Origin: Epiperipatus broadwayi
Taxonomy: Eukaryota; Onychophora; Udeonychophora; Euonychophora; Peripatidae
Direction: 5' to 3'
Length of the DNA stretch: 64,000 nt
NCBI GenBank assembly: GCA_028023455.1
Contig: JAQFVV010006231.1
Location: 3,307,478-3,371,477 of the forward strand
Shown here: piece after piece, positions 1-13,400 of the stretch
Layout of the letters: every line of letters starts with the position of its first letter
How positions within the stretch are numbered: position 1 is the first letter of the stretch
Notes under the pieces: generated by a model
Database searches by the model: none
What the model was told of the DNA's origin: nothing
The model's input: only the letters and a program-made list of their open reading frames with translations
Translations under genes and position numbers: made by a program

Positions 1-65
1 AGAATAAATAGGATGGACTTTTTTTTTCCTAATGAGAAAAATTAAAAACAAATTTAAAATGTTTG

Positions 66-300
66 AAGTTATAATCATCATCAACCATTGTCAATCCATT
101 GCAGCATGAAGGTCTCTCCAAGTTCAATCTATCTCCGATCTTTACTCCACATCACCCCTGTACACTTTCTCATTTCATCCATCCATCTCACATGTGGTCT
201 CTTTCTGGGTCTTTTACAATCTCTTAGAATCAAACCGAAAGATTTCAATTGTCCATCTATTATCATCTCTTCTAGCAATATGTCCAGCCTTTTAATTTAT
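66..300 (-). mobile_element. 3' end of an RTE-type non-LTR retrotransposon
   Basis: Read on the minus strand, this encodes the C-terminal tail of an RTE-type endonuclease/reverse-transcriptase ORF. The visible peptide pieces are WAGHIARRDDNRWT (with one apparent frame break nearby), RWMDEMRKC, a WSKDRR segment followed by an in-frame TAG, and LQWIDNG before a TGA at 83-81. The GHIAR..DNRW pattern followed by a DRxxW-like segment and a short tail is typical of RTE-clade ORF ends. After the stop the minus strand runs into ATG-rich sequence, as expected for the simple-repeat 3' tail of these elements. The 5' part is missing, as in most LINE insertions. It may belong to the same superfamily as the reverse transcriptase frame at the far right edge, in the opposite orientation. 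Confidence 0.75.
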
Positions 301-2550
301 ATGTGTCTTTTAATTTATATGCATAAAAATAGATTAGCAAAAAATAGTATTAAAATTTGTTAAATTAATAGATAAAGATATTATTTCTATGCATTTGTAT
401 AAGAAATGGAATAAATGTATAAAGAACAGATACATACTTATGGAGAGTATAAAAAAACAATATTTTTTTTTTTGGCCTATAAAATGTCTATGAAATGAAC
501 TTTTGTAAATATTAAGATTTTAAACTGTTTAAAAAATCCTTTGATTATTTTCATAATACTATTCATTTATAATTATTATATTCAGAATTATCTGCTATAA
601 CTTAAATCTAGTTTATACACTGATTTATACAGCAACGACTTTTTATTGATGATTGACATATTTTTTATCATATTGATGAAATTTTTAATTAAAATTAAAT
701 TTTATACAGAAAGAATGACTTGATATCATTCAATTATATATTTTGTTCATAAATTGATCAATATATAGGGATAATCCTATCATCATCATGTGTGGTTATC
801 CAAATGTCTTGGCCACCATTTTTATCAACAAATAACTTGTATTTTTAAAATGAAATCCATTTCATTAATATTTACATAGTGACCTATTTTATATATGAAA
901 CTATAAATGAATATTTCCTGTATACATGATTTTCTTTAACGTTTGCATAGCAGAATTAATTAAGATTTTATAATCATAATATCGGAATATAGTAACTTCA
1001 AAAATAAATTATTAGTTTTGAATTACTATACTATATTTTTGATAGCATTAAAGAAAATAAAATTACATATCTTAATGGAAAATAATTTTATTAAGTAGTA
1101 TGCTATACAGTCTCTAATATTATTCTTTGACTTAAATTATTACTTTATGATGTTAATTTAAAAACTAAGAATTAGATTTTTTAAGGTGGAATTTTTTAAA
1201 AAACTCATTTACTTTAAATAGATATTTGTAAGTTATGTTTAATAAATAAAACAGAAATAAAATTTCATATAATGATGTAATATCGTCAGATTAGCAAATA
1301 GTGCTGTTTTTTTTTTTTAAAAATAAAAATGCCAAAATTTAAAAAATAAATAAGTCAATTAGATTTTTGCTTTTGTTAAGCGCATCATAACATGCCATTA
1401 CATAAGAGATAGTTTAAAGTATTATCCAACATGCATATTTTGTACAGGGATTAGAGTTAATAATATATATCATAGATAAGAAAAAAGTGTTTAATATATT
1501 CTCCATTTCTGATGCACAAAATAATGATGAATCAACTATAATGCAGATTAATGACTTCTGGATAAAATAAAAGGCTGCATAGACAGATTCAATAAATTAA
1601 TAAAGATTATTTTTCATAGTGTTAAAAGTTTACAGTTTTAAGCAAAATACAGATTTAAGATAGATAGGCATGGGAAAGGATATTTGTGTATTAAATTTTT
1701 TCAAGCTAATGTACTATTATTTAGGCTGTTTTGTATAGTTTTTATTGTCCCAAAATGAGTATGAAGTTTTCTTGCTGCTCGCACTCAGCAATTTAGAAGT
1801 ATATATTCAGTAGACACACATTCCTACCATATATTTACTTGGTAGATGCACATTCCTACAGTATATCATGTTTTCTACATTCTTTAATCATTCACAAATG
1901 TGCGACAATGTTGTTCCTGTCACTTACACTTATTATCATTATTTACCAAGTAGATACTCATTCCTATACCAATTAATTCATAAGTTTCAGTCACTAATGC
2001 CAGGTAGATGTGCAATTCTTACCCAGGCATTCATTTATTTGAATCACTCAATATTTATTTTCCAAGCACTACGCCTAAAAGGATTTATATTAGTTTAGTT
2101 CTTTTAATAGTATATTTTATTAAATGATTTTAAGCATATCATAACTGGATTATATTAATAGATATCAGTAGTTACAGTTAGTTTGTATCTGTACAACAGT
2201 AAAGATGTATAGGGTCATATACATCCATGCATAATAAGGCAATAAATATCTACCTAATCATATTAAATTTTCATCAATTAGCTAAGGCATTTAAGTAAAT
2301 CAATCTAAGAGAAAAGACCAATAGACTGTTCCTAGAGAATATTTTTATCTTGCAATTGCATATATACGTAAATAAATCATTTCTCATTAATTTAACATTT
2401 GTCATTTACAACAGTCAATAATGGTACTTAAAAATCACTTGCAACTGAGTCTAGTGGGATATTGGAAAAAAAAGTTTGTGATCATGTGATGTCGGACCGT
2501 GGAGCTCATGTTAGCTATGCATTTTTGTAAAGTATAAAATCAGTATATTA
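301..2550. other. AT-rich stretch without recognisable genes
   Basis: I see no splice-bounded exon, transposon terminus or RNA gene here. Around 1795-2000 a short phrase related to GTAGAYRCACATTCCTA recurs three times (near 1812, 1843 and 1951), so this is probably an old, degraded interspersed repeat. The rest is A/T homopolymer-rich spacer. Confidence 0.5.
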
Positions 2551-2559
2551 AGTTTAAAA

Positions 2560-2665
2560 ATATTATTTCTAACCCCATTAATTCCAAGATATAAATCCTC
2601 ATACATACTTATAAAAAATTGTATATATCTAAAAAGGGGAGTAAAATCATAAACCAGTTTCATTT
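2560..2665 (+). repeat. Dispersed repeat, copy 1 (partner at 8985-9085)
   Basis: About 90 bases here match 8985-9085 in the same orientation. Shared blocks include AAATCCTCA, ATACTTATAAARAATTG, TATATATCTAAAAAGG and GGAGTAAAA. I recognise no element termini, so the family is unknown. Confidence 0.6.
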
Positions 2666-2929
2666 GGTGCCCAATATGTTAGGCAATTTGTGATAACCAG
2701 TTCATTTGATGTTCACCAGACTAATATATATTCATTTGGTATAAATGAAATGAGAGAAGTTTGGCACTAGTAAATGAAAAAAAAAAATATTGTCAAATAT
2801 TAAAAGAATAATAAATAGACGGGCAAATGGTCAGATAATTGGCAGGTTAAGTAAGGTAGTGCTGAAGGCAAAAATGCTAAATTAGAGTTAACATTTAAAT
2901 ACAAGTATATTGTTTATAAAAACAGGCAA

Positions 2930-3240
2930 AACTCTCCATACAATAGTGCCACTCAGTACCAACCAGAGTAATCAATGGATTCCAGAAGTCTTGTGCATAA
3001 AATCCCTATCTAGTGCCTACTCATCCAATATCCCCAGACTAGCTTCTGGCCTTCGTCAGTGAGAAGCTTTGGATCGGACAGCATTGCACCTAGATCTATT
3101 GTTTATACTAAACTTAATGGTAGAAGGGATTTGAACTCACTTTCAAGCTCCTTACAGCTATCCACTCTGTACATTTAACTTTTGCATATGTAGTCATGTT
3201 TATCAGTTGTATAAGATGGAGTGGATAACTATAGGAAACT
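2930..3240 (-). repeat. tRNA-derived SINE-like repeat, copy 1
   Basis: On the minus strand there is a pol III box A-like segment (ATAGCTGTAAGG, near 3151-3162) and then a box B-like segment (GAGTTCAAATCCC, near 3132-3144). They are followed by a non-tRNA body containing GACGAAGGCCAGAAGCTAG. A related body, more diverged, is found at 26640-26850. The order tRNA-like head, conserved body and AT-rich tail is the organisation of a SINE. It is old, and the folding potential of the head is poor, so it is not a functional tRNA gene. Confidence 0.5.
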
Positions 3241-3423
3241 TGAGTCTGAAATCAAATCCTTTCTAAATTAAATGGAAGGTAGTGAATGCTACATAATAAG
3301 AGTGTAGACTAGAGTACTAATTTTGTGATAAATTTAAATAAAATATAGTTTTGTATTTTAATTTTAAATGATCAGTAGGTATTTAAATAATAATAAAGGA
3401 TATGATAAAACTAGTTCTCTATG

Positions 3424-5246
3424 CAGTGGTATTCAACCTTTTCACACCTGTGGACCAGCAAAAATAAGGATAAGATTTTGCGGACTGGCAGAAGTTTACA
3501 GATAAAATTTTCTTAAAGATGTAACCTGCTTATGGTGTTGCTTACCTTTTCATGCTGAACACTTTCTCAAGTTGAGGCCATGCTGCTACAGAAAACAGTA
3601 CAATAACAATCATTCTCATTGATGTGCTTGCATTTCTATGTTTATTATTTCATTGTTAAAACATGCAAGAATAAAATGTCATTTGCCTGAATGTTGGGAA
3701 ATATCACAGCTAGTGTAATTACATGACAATGATAAATGTAATATCTGTATTTAATGTTAAATATACAAGATGAAGTTATATATATGGAGGTTGTCTTTTG
3801 ATAGTAGTAAGTTCAAAATAGAAATTGCTTAATTAGAATCACCATACAGCCCCAAAAAATCGCCGTATTTTAAATCTGAAAAAATAAACGAACATGTAAA
3901 AGTCTGAAGTTTAGATGTTATTGTAATTTTTTTTGTGTGCTGGTGTGTTGAAAGGATCAAAAAATGTAATTAATAGGAAAAGTTTTTTTAAAGAATGGCA
4001 AAATAAATATCATGTAATAGAAATAAAGCCAAAAAAAAAAATCGCCGTATAGTCACTGTCTTTTTTAAAAAAAAAGATAACGAAAGTTGAAAAAGGCAAA
4101 AGTTTTGATCTTATTTTAATTTTTGGGGATGGAGGGGGTGGGGGTGGATTGAGAAATACTTTGTCTTCACTGAGAAAAAAAATAGACCAAAGTTATTTTT
4201 TGTTTGTTTTTATTTTTTAAAAAAGGTAACAGAAATTGATTTTAAAAAATAAAAGTTTTAGCATTTTAGCGGTATACAAATAAAGCCCCCCAAAAATATA
4301 GCCTTATATGCCAAAAAAAAGTGGGCATATTTTTAAGCAACAACAACAAAAAATGAAACTTGAAAAAGGTAAAAGTTTTGATCTTATTTTAATTTTTGGG
4401 AATGGGGTGGGGGGTGGATTGAGAAATACTTTGTCTTCACTGGGAAAAAAGATAGAGACCAAAGTTATTTTTTGTTTGTTTTTATTTTTAAAAAAAGGTA
4501 ACAGAAATTGGTTTTAAAAAAAAGTTGTAGCATTTTAGCGATATACAAATAAAGCCCCCCAAAATATCGCCTTATATGCCAAAAAAAAGTGAGCATATTT
4601 TTAAACAACAGCAACAAAAAAATGAAACTTGAAAAAGTCAAAAGTTTTGATCTTATTTTAATTTGGAGGTGGAGGGGGGTGTATTGAGAAATATTTTGTA
4701 AAAGTTAGAGACAGAAATTTTTTGGTGTTTTTCTTTTTAAAAAAAAAGGTGATAAAAATTGGTTTTCAAAAATAAAAGTCAAAGCCAAAAAAAAAATCGC
4801 CATAAAAAAAAAAACACAAAAATGAAATATTAAGAGGGAGTAGAAAAAATTAAAGAGATCAAAAAAAGTCATGTTCCACTTTATTGTTTTAATACATAAA
4901 CAATGCCAACAAGTGGCGTGATTGGCTATCAAAAGACAACCAGAGTTTGTATAATAAAAAACTTTTTTTTTTTAATTTTGAATTTTTTTAGAAAAATAAT
5001 AAAAAATTTAATTCTACCCCCCTCATAAACATCTGTGATAAATAGAAAAACAAATTAATTTATGTATGATTGATTAGATTTTGTTCTGTTTCTTTTTTTT
5101 TTAATCGGGTAAAAATACGATGAAAAAATAAATAAAAATTGTTTATATTAATTAAAAGTTTAAAATCTTATTTTATTACAAAATTTCTTGCCAGTCTAGC
5201 ATGGACCAGCAGAAAACTTCTATGGACTGATGGTTGAAGACCACTG
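3424..5246. mobile_element. Non-autonomous hAT-like DNA transposon (about 1.8 kb)
   Basis: The ends form a terminal inverted repeat. The left end reads CAGTGGTATTCAACC and the reverse complement of the right end reads CAGTGGTCTTCAACC, 14 matches of 15. CAGTGGT..TCAACC is the usual terminus of many hAT elements. Inside the tip, both ends carry GGACCAGCA-type sequence, as in hAT MITEs. The 8 bases flanking left (TCTCTATG) and right (CTCTACAG) share a CTCTA core but are not identical, so the target duplication is imperfect. No transposase can be read inside. The interior is mainly a 270-bp tandem array plus poly-A/T. Confidence 0.7.
4098..4850. repeat. Tandem array, about 270-bp unit, inside the hAT-like element
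   Basis: The phrase AAAAGTTTTGATCTTATTTT starts at 4098, 4371 and 4640, giving periods of 273 and 269 bases. Each unit also carries a G-rich run (GGGGATGGAGGGGGTGGGGG in the first), AGAAATACTTTGTCTTCACT in the first two, a TTTTTGTTTGTTTTTATTTT-type run, and an ATCGCC or TATAGCC element after an A-run. A more diverged partial unit seems to precede the array at about 3840-4097. The short open frame at 4308-4517 lies inside the array and shows no sign of being a gene. Confidence 0.75.
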
Positions 5247-5252
5247 CTCTAC

Positions 5253-5712
5253 AGGGCCTTTCAGAGAAAATGTGAGGCCTGGGGCAATTAATATTTTAGA
5301 GGCCTTTCAAAATAAAAACATGGGGAGAAAGAAGAAATGAGTTTTTACTTACAGGGCCAAAAATAGGACTCTGGGAGCAGTTAGTTAAGTCACAGAAACA
5401 AGCAAGCAAATCAGATCCAGATAACACTTGGATAGGGTAGATTCATTCTAGCACTGTATTATAAAACACTGTTAGCACAGAACTGACTGACAGGGGGCTG
5501 AGACTATTAGTTCTACTGATCACTTTCGTCACAGTCATCAAATTGGCTTACGTTTTGGTCTCATAGTATGTCTACTGGGAAATTTTTTTGGGGGAATTTA
5601 ACTGTAAAATCAAGGTTATTCTGCAAGCTACCATATTAAAATGCCAAATTGAGGCCCCTAATATCGTGAGGCCTATAGCAGCTATCTCTCCTGTCCCCTC
5701 CCTCTGGTTGGT
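5253..5712. repeat. Possible short non-autonomous element (GGCC-rich ends)
   Basis: The left end begins AGGGCCTTTCAG and has GAGGCCTGGGGCAATTA inside. The right end has TTGAGGCCCCTAATATCGTG and finishes GGTTGGTCCT. GGCC-rich ends of this kind, reading inward as gGGCC...GGCCC, occur in short non-autonomous DNA elements. The terminal match is only about 6 bases (AGGGCC against AGGACC), so this is a weak call. It abuts the hAT-like element. Confidence 0.3.
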
Positions 5713-5729
5713 CCTAGTTCTCTATAATT

Positions 5730-6420
5730 CAATGATTACAACATCAAAAGAAATGGAAAGATTTAAATATTTAGAAACTGGTCATATAAAAGATGGAACA
5801 ACCATTAGCACTTGAAAACAGAGATCAACCTGTAGCATTTATATCAATGGTAATAGACTTATGAGTCTACAGAAAATGAGGTTAAACATGCAGAAAAGTA
5901 TTTGAAATTACAATATATGTAAGAAAACCAGCAGAAATGTATGATAGAATTAACAGCAATGATGAATACAATGAAAAAAAAAACCAACAGATGATGATGA
6001 GGTTAAATGAAGTGATGGAGATTAAAAGTAGAGAACCATAATATCATAGAATCTATATATAGTTTGGAAAAAGAATTTGGATAGACTGAAAGAAACAAGA
6101 TAAGAAAGATAGAAAATAGCAAAAATATAGCAGACATCAAAGAAAGTATAAATGAACTAATTTAAAAATGAATGTGGAAGATAAATAATGTAATAATGAG
6201 AAAAAAGTTTAAAGCAGCTGTAATTCACTGACCAGAGAAATTAGAAGCAATACAGAAAGGCTTACAAGAAAATTTTAGCAGTGTGGATTATACTGAAGGA
6301 AAGCCAGAAAGGTTAGATATAGTACAATCAATAGAGAATTAAATCTTCAAACCACAATATCGAAGTTCATAGTGAATGAAGTTCACCAGAATGTGAATAA
6401 GTTTTTAAAAATATTTATAG
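5730..6420 (+). pseudogene. Decayed coding remnant, coiled-coil-like
   Basis: The plus strand has protein-like composition in several broken frames: EMERFKYLETGHIKDGTT from the frame open at 5588-5815, then MYDRINSNDEYNEKK, NIADIKESINELI and GLQENFSSVDYTEGKPERLD. The mix is rich in E, K, N, I and L with heptad-like spacing, and is interrupted by many stops and frame changes. It could be an old retroelement ORF1/gag-type protein or a retrocopy of a coiled-coil protein. I do not recognise the family. The A-rich composition of the region by itself favours K/N/E-rich translations, which lowers my confidence. Confidence 0.3.
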
Positions 6421-8980
6421 GCCAGGTTAGAACCATTAAATACTCTATAGAATACTATAATCTTAACTTTTATTCTGAGAGTGTTGGCTATAATTTGCAG
6501 CAATTTACATGATGATGTTCATATTTGGTGACTTTTATTATTTGATATATTTTCAAAATCATAAAAATTTTAACAACCACTTTCTCAGATAGGAAAATTT
6601 TCATATCATTTCAATTAAGGATACATAGAGCAGTAAAGAAATACCTGGACAGAGAAAAGGCTTGATAGCTGCATGGATAAATAAAGTTAACTCTCAATGA
6701 TGACCCAAGATATTTTAGATAAATGTGTGCTTTGGAATGAAAAATAATGGGGAGAAGGCAGTTTTGCATTTTGATTGTTTAGTTGAGCCCTTTTTGCTAG
6801 TGATGACAATTCTAGCATTGTCTTGAGAGCAAGATGTTGCTCCCATAGTATTCTATAATGAGAGTGATCTCTGCACTTCACCAACCCTTTTGTACAACTT
6901 TACATTAATTTTTATTATTTTTTTGCCTGTAATCATGAGCAAGGTATCTCATACCACAAATGTAGACTAGTCTCTAAGCTTAAATGTGTGATGGATCATT
7001 AACTTTGGTTCTCTATGTAAAACAGCCTCTAAGATTACTCACTGAGCAAGTGTTATATTGATATGTATTTTCTTTGTTGTCATTGCCTATTATATTAAAA
7101 TTGAGGTAACTCTAATGAGATTCATGTCTGCTTTGTGTATCTTAAAATTGGTAATTGGTCTTTATACATCTTAGAATTGCATGTCAAGATTCATTTTCTT
7201 AATGGACAAATGCTGGCCTGAACTTCCAAGAAAAAAAAAGAAGGTTTAAGTAAAGTAATGAATTATTATTATTATTTTGAGCTACATAAATAAAACAGCA
7301 TTAATGGATAAATATGCACCCAGAACAAGGGATGTGCCAATAAAAAATGGAATTGTGTAATAATAATTCATTCTCATTTCTTTGATTGTGAGGATATTGT
7401 ACCAGTTCAGACACCTTTTTAAAATAAAGATAGTCCAACTTTATAAACTTTTCATCCAGTACTAACACAGGTATATTAAAAAAAAGGAAATAAATAATAT
7501 AAGCAAACATATCCAAGTCAGATTTTTTTTTTAAATATAAGTCGCTATTTATATATTTCCTTTTTATTAATAAATAGCAAGATATATATATTGTTATAAG
7601 AAAAAGAATGTAACTTTTTAAAAATTAATTTGTAATGACAAATAAAAGTTCTCAGATTTATTACGGGTAATTTGGAATATCGATTATAGAAAAAAAGAGT
7701 TGCGAGATACCAATTTTTTAAAATTTTGGTGTTTAGAAAGAAAGCTTTGGGAGAAAAGTTATAATATTATCAAAATTAAGGACTTTTGATCAATTCAACC
7801 AGCACTTACTTGTGAATTATTAACACAGCTAATATGGAAAACTATACAACAACTGTAAATCACATTATAACGGAGTGAACTAGCCATCTAAACCTGGAAT
7901 TATGTAGTTTCCCCGCAGATGCCAATTTAAGTAATTCGTTTCAACATGAAACAACTCTTGAGGATATAGAAGTAGCAATATCTGTTGTTTTTCACTTGAT
8001 TTTTATCAGTTTGTTCATGATAGAAGCATAATCCATTCATACCATCATTTTATCCAGAGAAAAACTAGAAATAAATATATCAATTGAAAATTTAAATTTT
8101 AAAAACTGTCTTACAGATCATTTTTAAAAAAGATATTTTTAGTAATGTGAAAAATAAGAATTCTTATGCTACGGTAAGATAAATTTTTATTTAAAATAAA
8201 AGACCTTTATAAAAGAATATTCATAGTAAATATTACTAATATTGACCTTAAGATGCTTTAAATAATTTGAACATTTTGTTTTCGTTTTAAATATGTATTT
8301 TTTTTTTTTGCAAACACTAATTCAAGCAGAATTTCTCACTTAATTATTAATAGTTAATATTTATTACAATAAATATTTTGTCAATCTTTATTTGTATTAT
8401 TACAATCAAAGAATAATAATTATATGATTGTTGTATATTGGATATAAGCATCTCGGAGCCTAGTTAAATTGAATCTAATTAAATGAATTTTCTCTGATAT
8501 GAATACATGCTCACCTAAAATATATATGTATATTTTATTTTTTTATGCATTGGATTCAGCCCTAATTATCAAAGGTGTGTAAATAAATTTTGTTTTAATA
8601 TATTAGTTATCTTAAGTCTAGTTGTCCATTTCTCTCTCATTTCAAACCTTGTTAAAATATTATATATAGAGTACTTAAAAAAATAAATAAATCTATATAC
8701 AGCTAAAATATAAAATATAGCTACACACACAGAAATCCTATAATGCATTGCCATGTTGTTGTTTTTTTTGAGCTAATAGTGGGTAAACAGAAAGTCTAAC
8801 ATTGAAATTGACCGATAGATGTTTCTTGTTTTAGAGATGGCACTCTAATCTCCATTGTGGCAGATGTTTTAAATTAATAAATAACATTTATAATGGCAAG
8901 GGATAGAACCTCTCTGTACTTAAACATGTTGATGGAAACGATTATCAGAAAATATGGCTAGATACTCATTAGTTAGCATT
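6421..8980. other. AT-rich stretch without recognisable genes
   Basis: I see no exon, terminal repeat or RNA gene. A GC-richer patch near 7890-7970 stands out from its surroundings but yields no readable protein or tRNA. Confidence 0.5.
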
Positions 8981-8984
8981 CCTA

Positions 8985-9085
8985 ACATCCATTAACCCCG
9001 GGGCTTAAATCCTCACATACATTCTTATAAAGAATTGTATATATCTAAAAAGGGAGTAAAACCTTAAGCCCATTTCAGTATATTA
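8985..9085 (+). repeat. Dispersed repeat, copy 2 (partner at 2560-2665)
   Basis: This is the same-orientation partner of 2560-2665. Shared blocks include AAATCCTCA, CTTATAAARAATTG, TATATATCTAAAAAGG and AGTAAAA. The copy here is preceded by TTAACCCCGGGGCTTAAA, a GC-rich block that is degraded in the other copy. Confidence 0.6.
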
Positions 9086-9089
9086 GATA

Positions 9090-10490
9090 AACATTTACAA
9101 ACCTGTACTTTAATCAGTGTCACAAATGATCCTAAGTCCATTAACATCCATGCTAGACCTAGTAATAATTTACTAATGTAATATTTTTAAAATTTACAAA
9201 TAGTGTATATTTTGTAATCAGTGTTAATATTATTTCGAATTATTGTTCTGTAAATACACAAATGATCTTAAACCATTAATAGATGTGTTTGAAATAAATA
9301 TAGTAATGAAAATCACCTTTAGAAATATAAAGAATATGTAGGTTCAAATGTATAAGATCCACTATTCACTTCAGGTTTCAGTTCCCACACAATGATTGGG
9401 AAACAAACCATATGGATATGGCAAACGTACAATTCTAAAATCCTAAAAATACATATATATATATATTAAGCTTTAGACATTTGTCTATTTATAAAGTTAT
9501 GATGCATTGATTTGAGATAAGAATAACCATTTATAATAATTTATCACACATTTTCATTTATTATCATTAATGATTTCACTCAAAATTTAATCCTAAAATT
9601 GAGATATTGGAATATTTGATCTGAATGAACTATATACATTATATTATTAAATTTATATATTAATTACTCTATTTTTATCTTACTTTTAAAATATCATGTT
9701 TATTATTATATTTTGATATTTTAAGTGTTCTGTATATAATTAAAATAATCAAAACTATATTAAGTATGGTAATTGCAAAGCATAAAGATGCATGGCTGCA
9801 TTCAAATCAAAATACTGTTTTACTTGTAGGGCTAATAATATGAATTCACAAATAGTTCTATAAAAGAACAATCTCTTTTTCTTATTCAAATTAGATAATT
9901 ACATGTGCAACTTTAAACTATGGAAAATAAAATATGTTCAATATTTTTTATAATTTTATTATATATATTAAGACTGTAATTATGAATTAATTTATTATAA
10001 AATTAAATATATAGTTAGTTTTGCAATAAATATTTATATTTGCATATATTTTTGTTCTTAAAAATTTTGAACTCCTTTACAAGTTTAAATATTCATGATA
10101 GTTTTGTACATATATCAACATAAGGTAATAAATAGCTTTATATTCTTTATTTCTCTTATTAGTGTAAATAATTAGAACATACATTATAAAATACTTATTC
10201 ATGTAAACTTTAAAAAAAAGAAGATAAAAATAAACAAATATTATAGTGAAAATGAAATTAGATTTTTTTATTAAGATGTTTTATATTTAAAATATGATCA
10301 TTGCCTATAAGCATTTTTTGATGAAATAGGATTTACTAATTAAAAAAACTATTGTTATGAAAAACTAAGACAATTCTAAATGCATGGTAACTTTTGAAAA
10401 ATAAATTAGTTTGCTTATGTTAGCTAATTTGAATTATTTACTCCTTGGAGTGAGAAGTTCACAATCTTGTAATGAAGTTCCTAGATAGAC
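9090..10490. other. AT-rich stretch without recognisable genes
   Basis: Only A/T-rich spacer and short (TA)n tracts (for example near 9450-9467) are visible. Confidence 0.5.
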
Positions 10491-10499
10491 CCAGTTTAA

Positions 10500-13400
10500 A
10501 TTAAAAAAAAAAAACACACACAGGCAATACAGATTTGAGAAATTTCAACATTTATTACATTTTTCTTTGTAGAAAACTACAACTCTATTAAATTTCTAGT
10601 ATTTTGTTTTTAGTATTAAATACATAAACACACTTTGAATTTCTCCACACTATCTGTCAAAGAGTGTCAGAAATAAATAGACAAACAAAGGAACAAAATT
10701 TGCTCATTTGGGAAGGGGAGGAAAGACAGTTGAAGCCCATTTCAACTAGGACTGGTGGATATACCAAGATACCTTGGACATAGGGGACGGACTTGGACTG
10801 TCACAAGTTTTATAATCTAGTGTTTATTTTAACTTTTTAGTTTACCAAGACAACTTGATATATGAACCACCTCAAGAGGGCATACGTTGCTATTACCTAA
10901 CCATTTGAGAAGGCACTCTGGTTTTTAGAGTACTGTACTAAATAATCAACTTGATATAAATTATCATCTGTAACACCATGGTTACAAGAAGAATGGGTTA
11001 ACTAAAATCAAACATCATCTGAGCAAAATATCTATTTTATGAAAATTCTACAATACAATTTATAAAACAATAACTTTAAAATACATTAACTGATACATAA
11101 AAAACAACAACTTATTAATAAATAAATTAAAAATTTAATAATTAAAAAAAAAGGAGAGGAATGGGAGTAGATTGCTCAGAAAATGACATGTTTGTAATCC
11201 CTTCAAATGATTAGAAAATTACAATACTAGAAAGGTCCATTGCATTGACGTTATAATTATAAATAAAGAAAAATATATGCATTAAAAAAAAAGCAAATGA
11301 AAAGGTGAAGGGTGAACAATGGGACGGAGCTATAAATGAAAAAAAAAAAACTGACACAAAATAATTAATATAAACCTAGATGAAAACATTAAAAAACAGT
11401 AAGAGAGTCATATCAGCTCTTTTGTGCGCAACCTGCCAATACCATATTTATATTACAAGTTAAAAACCCTCAACTTTATTTTTTTTTTTTTTTACAATGA
11501 AATTATTTTATTTTCCAATGTGTATCACTGAATCAAAAGAAAAATTTGCACCGTTTATTTCTATTTACATATTTTCTTTTGATATATATATATAGGCCAA
11601 AAATAATATTAACATTTTTTTTTTTTCGTAAAGTTGAAAGGTCGACAATTTCCTTTAAAGAGATGAGATGACTTTCTTCAAAATTTATTTAAATTATCAC
11701 TTTATATTTTTTTTTAAATATACATATATAATTTTTATTTATTTATTTTTTTGCATTTTTTTTTTTATTTTTTTACTTATTATTTTTTTTTTACAAAATA
11801 AAAAATTTGCACAATGTGGGGTCAAGTTTCACCGAACTGCAGTTAAGTGATAAAACATTAAATACGTTTGGAAATAAAATAAACCAGCTACATTTCAAGA
11901 CTTTTATGAAGTAAGTTATTTCAGAAATAAGTTGTATAGAATCAATCCGATGGTTTTCCCCCTTTTATTCTTACAATCAATTCATCACCATTAAAAATAA
12001 ATAAATAAACATGTTTTGACATAAAATAAATATTTACTTGTATTGTTCAACCGAATTAATGTAAAACCTAATATTCAAAGCATTAAAATAAAACCTTTAT
12101 TTTTATGAAAGTATAAAAAAAACCTTATATTTATAAGGTAAAAAAACATTTTTTTTATGAATTTTACTTTAGAACATTGAATATTAAAGAACTGTCTTGA
12201 TCCAAATAAATATCAATGTTATCTCCTATGATAGATTGGGATAGCTAGGCATAAACATCCCTTAATAAAACGAACCCTTTATATACCATATTAAGATGCA
12301 TAAATATTTATAAACAAAAATACATTCATAACTATATCAAAATGTCTAAAAATTTGTATATACATATACAAACTTTCCATGAAGATATTTAAAAGTAGAA
12401 ATTACTTATTATGCAAATATGAATTAATTAAAACATTCGAAAGAAGGCTTTTTGAATTTTGAAACATATACGATTTTATTAACCATTAAATTGTGTTTTA
12501 TTAAATAATTGCCGAATCATACATTTAAATGCATATGGTGAAGCCAATTTTTAAAAATTAAAACATGTTACATTGTGTACTAATGCATAAAAGCTGCTTA
12601 TTTAAAGAATATAGATTCCTACCGCCACCCGCGGGATAGTGATTTATCACAATGCTGAATCTTAGACAACTAATAAACAATCTAGTTATCATATCTCAAA
12701 CAGCTAAATTTCCATTGCTGAACTAATTAATATATTTTATAAACTTTAATTTATGTTGATATTTTGATGAAATTTAGTGAACTATCTATTCATTTATATC
12801 CTTTGCTATTATTTTATTGTTATTACATAATATTGATAAAAAAAGCAGAAAATAATAAATACTATTACCTACATTACTTGGAAAATCAATTAATTTACAT
12901 AAATTGAGAATTTGGGCAAAAAATTGCAATTTCTTTCCTGTTTTACAAATTTTTTAGTGTTCTAAATTAATAATAAACAAACAAAAAAATAATAATAGTA
13001 AATCGTAGATCTAGATCTTTAAGAGGATGCGATCTTCACCATCCATGGGGAGGATAGCAAATGAGAGTTATATCACATTACGTTAATCAATTCAGATTAA
13101 TCTTGAACCTTTGCCCCAGTAAAAAAACATATGAGTGTTTATTTACTTGCTAATAAGATGACTATAAGCTGGCTATCTGCAAAAAAGAAATTGCACTCCA
13201 TCCAAATTTGAATCCCAAATCAGATAAGTGGACATATTAATCAACACATCACATATATTTTATAACAAATTAACATTACAATCAGTTCTGCTCTAATATA
13301 TATTTCAGCAATTCATAATTGATATATTAAGGGATATTTCAACATAGTAAAAGTTTACTTTATGCAATTTCATCTAAAAAAGTAATATATGAATGCAAAA

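Noticed and set aside
4308-4517. 69-codon open frame in the hAT-like element
   Set aside because: It overlaps a tandem repeat and does not recur in frame in the other units.
11668-11850. 60-codon frame rich in F and I
   Set aside because: It is a translation of poly-T and (TTTA) sequence.
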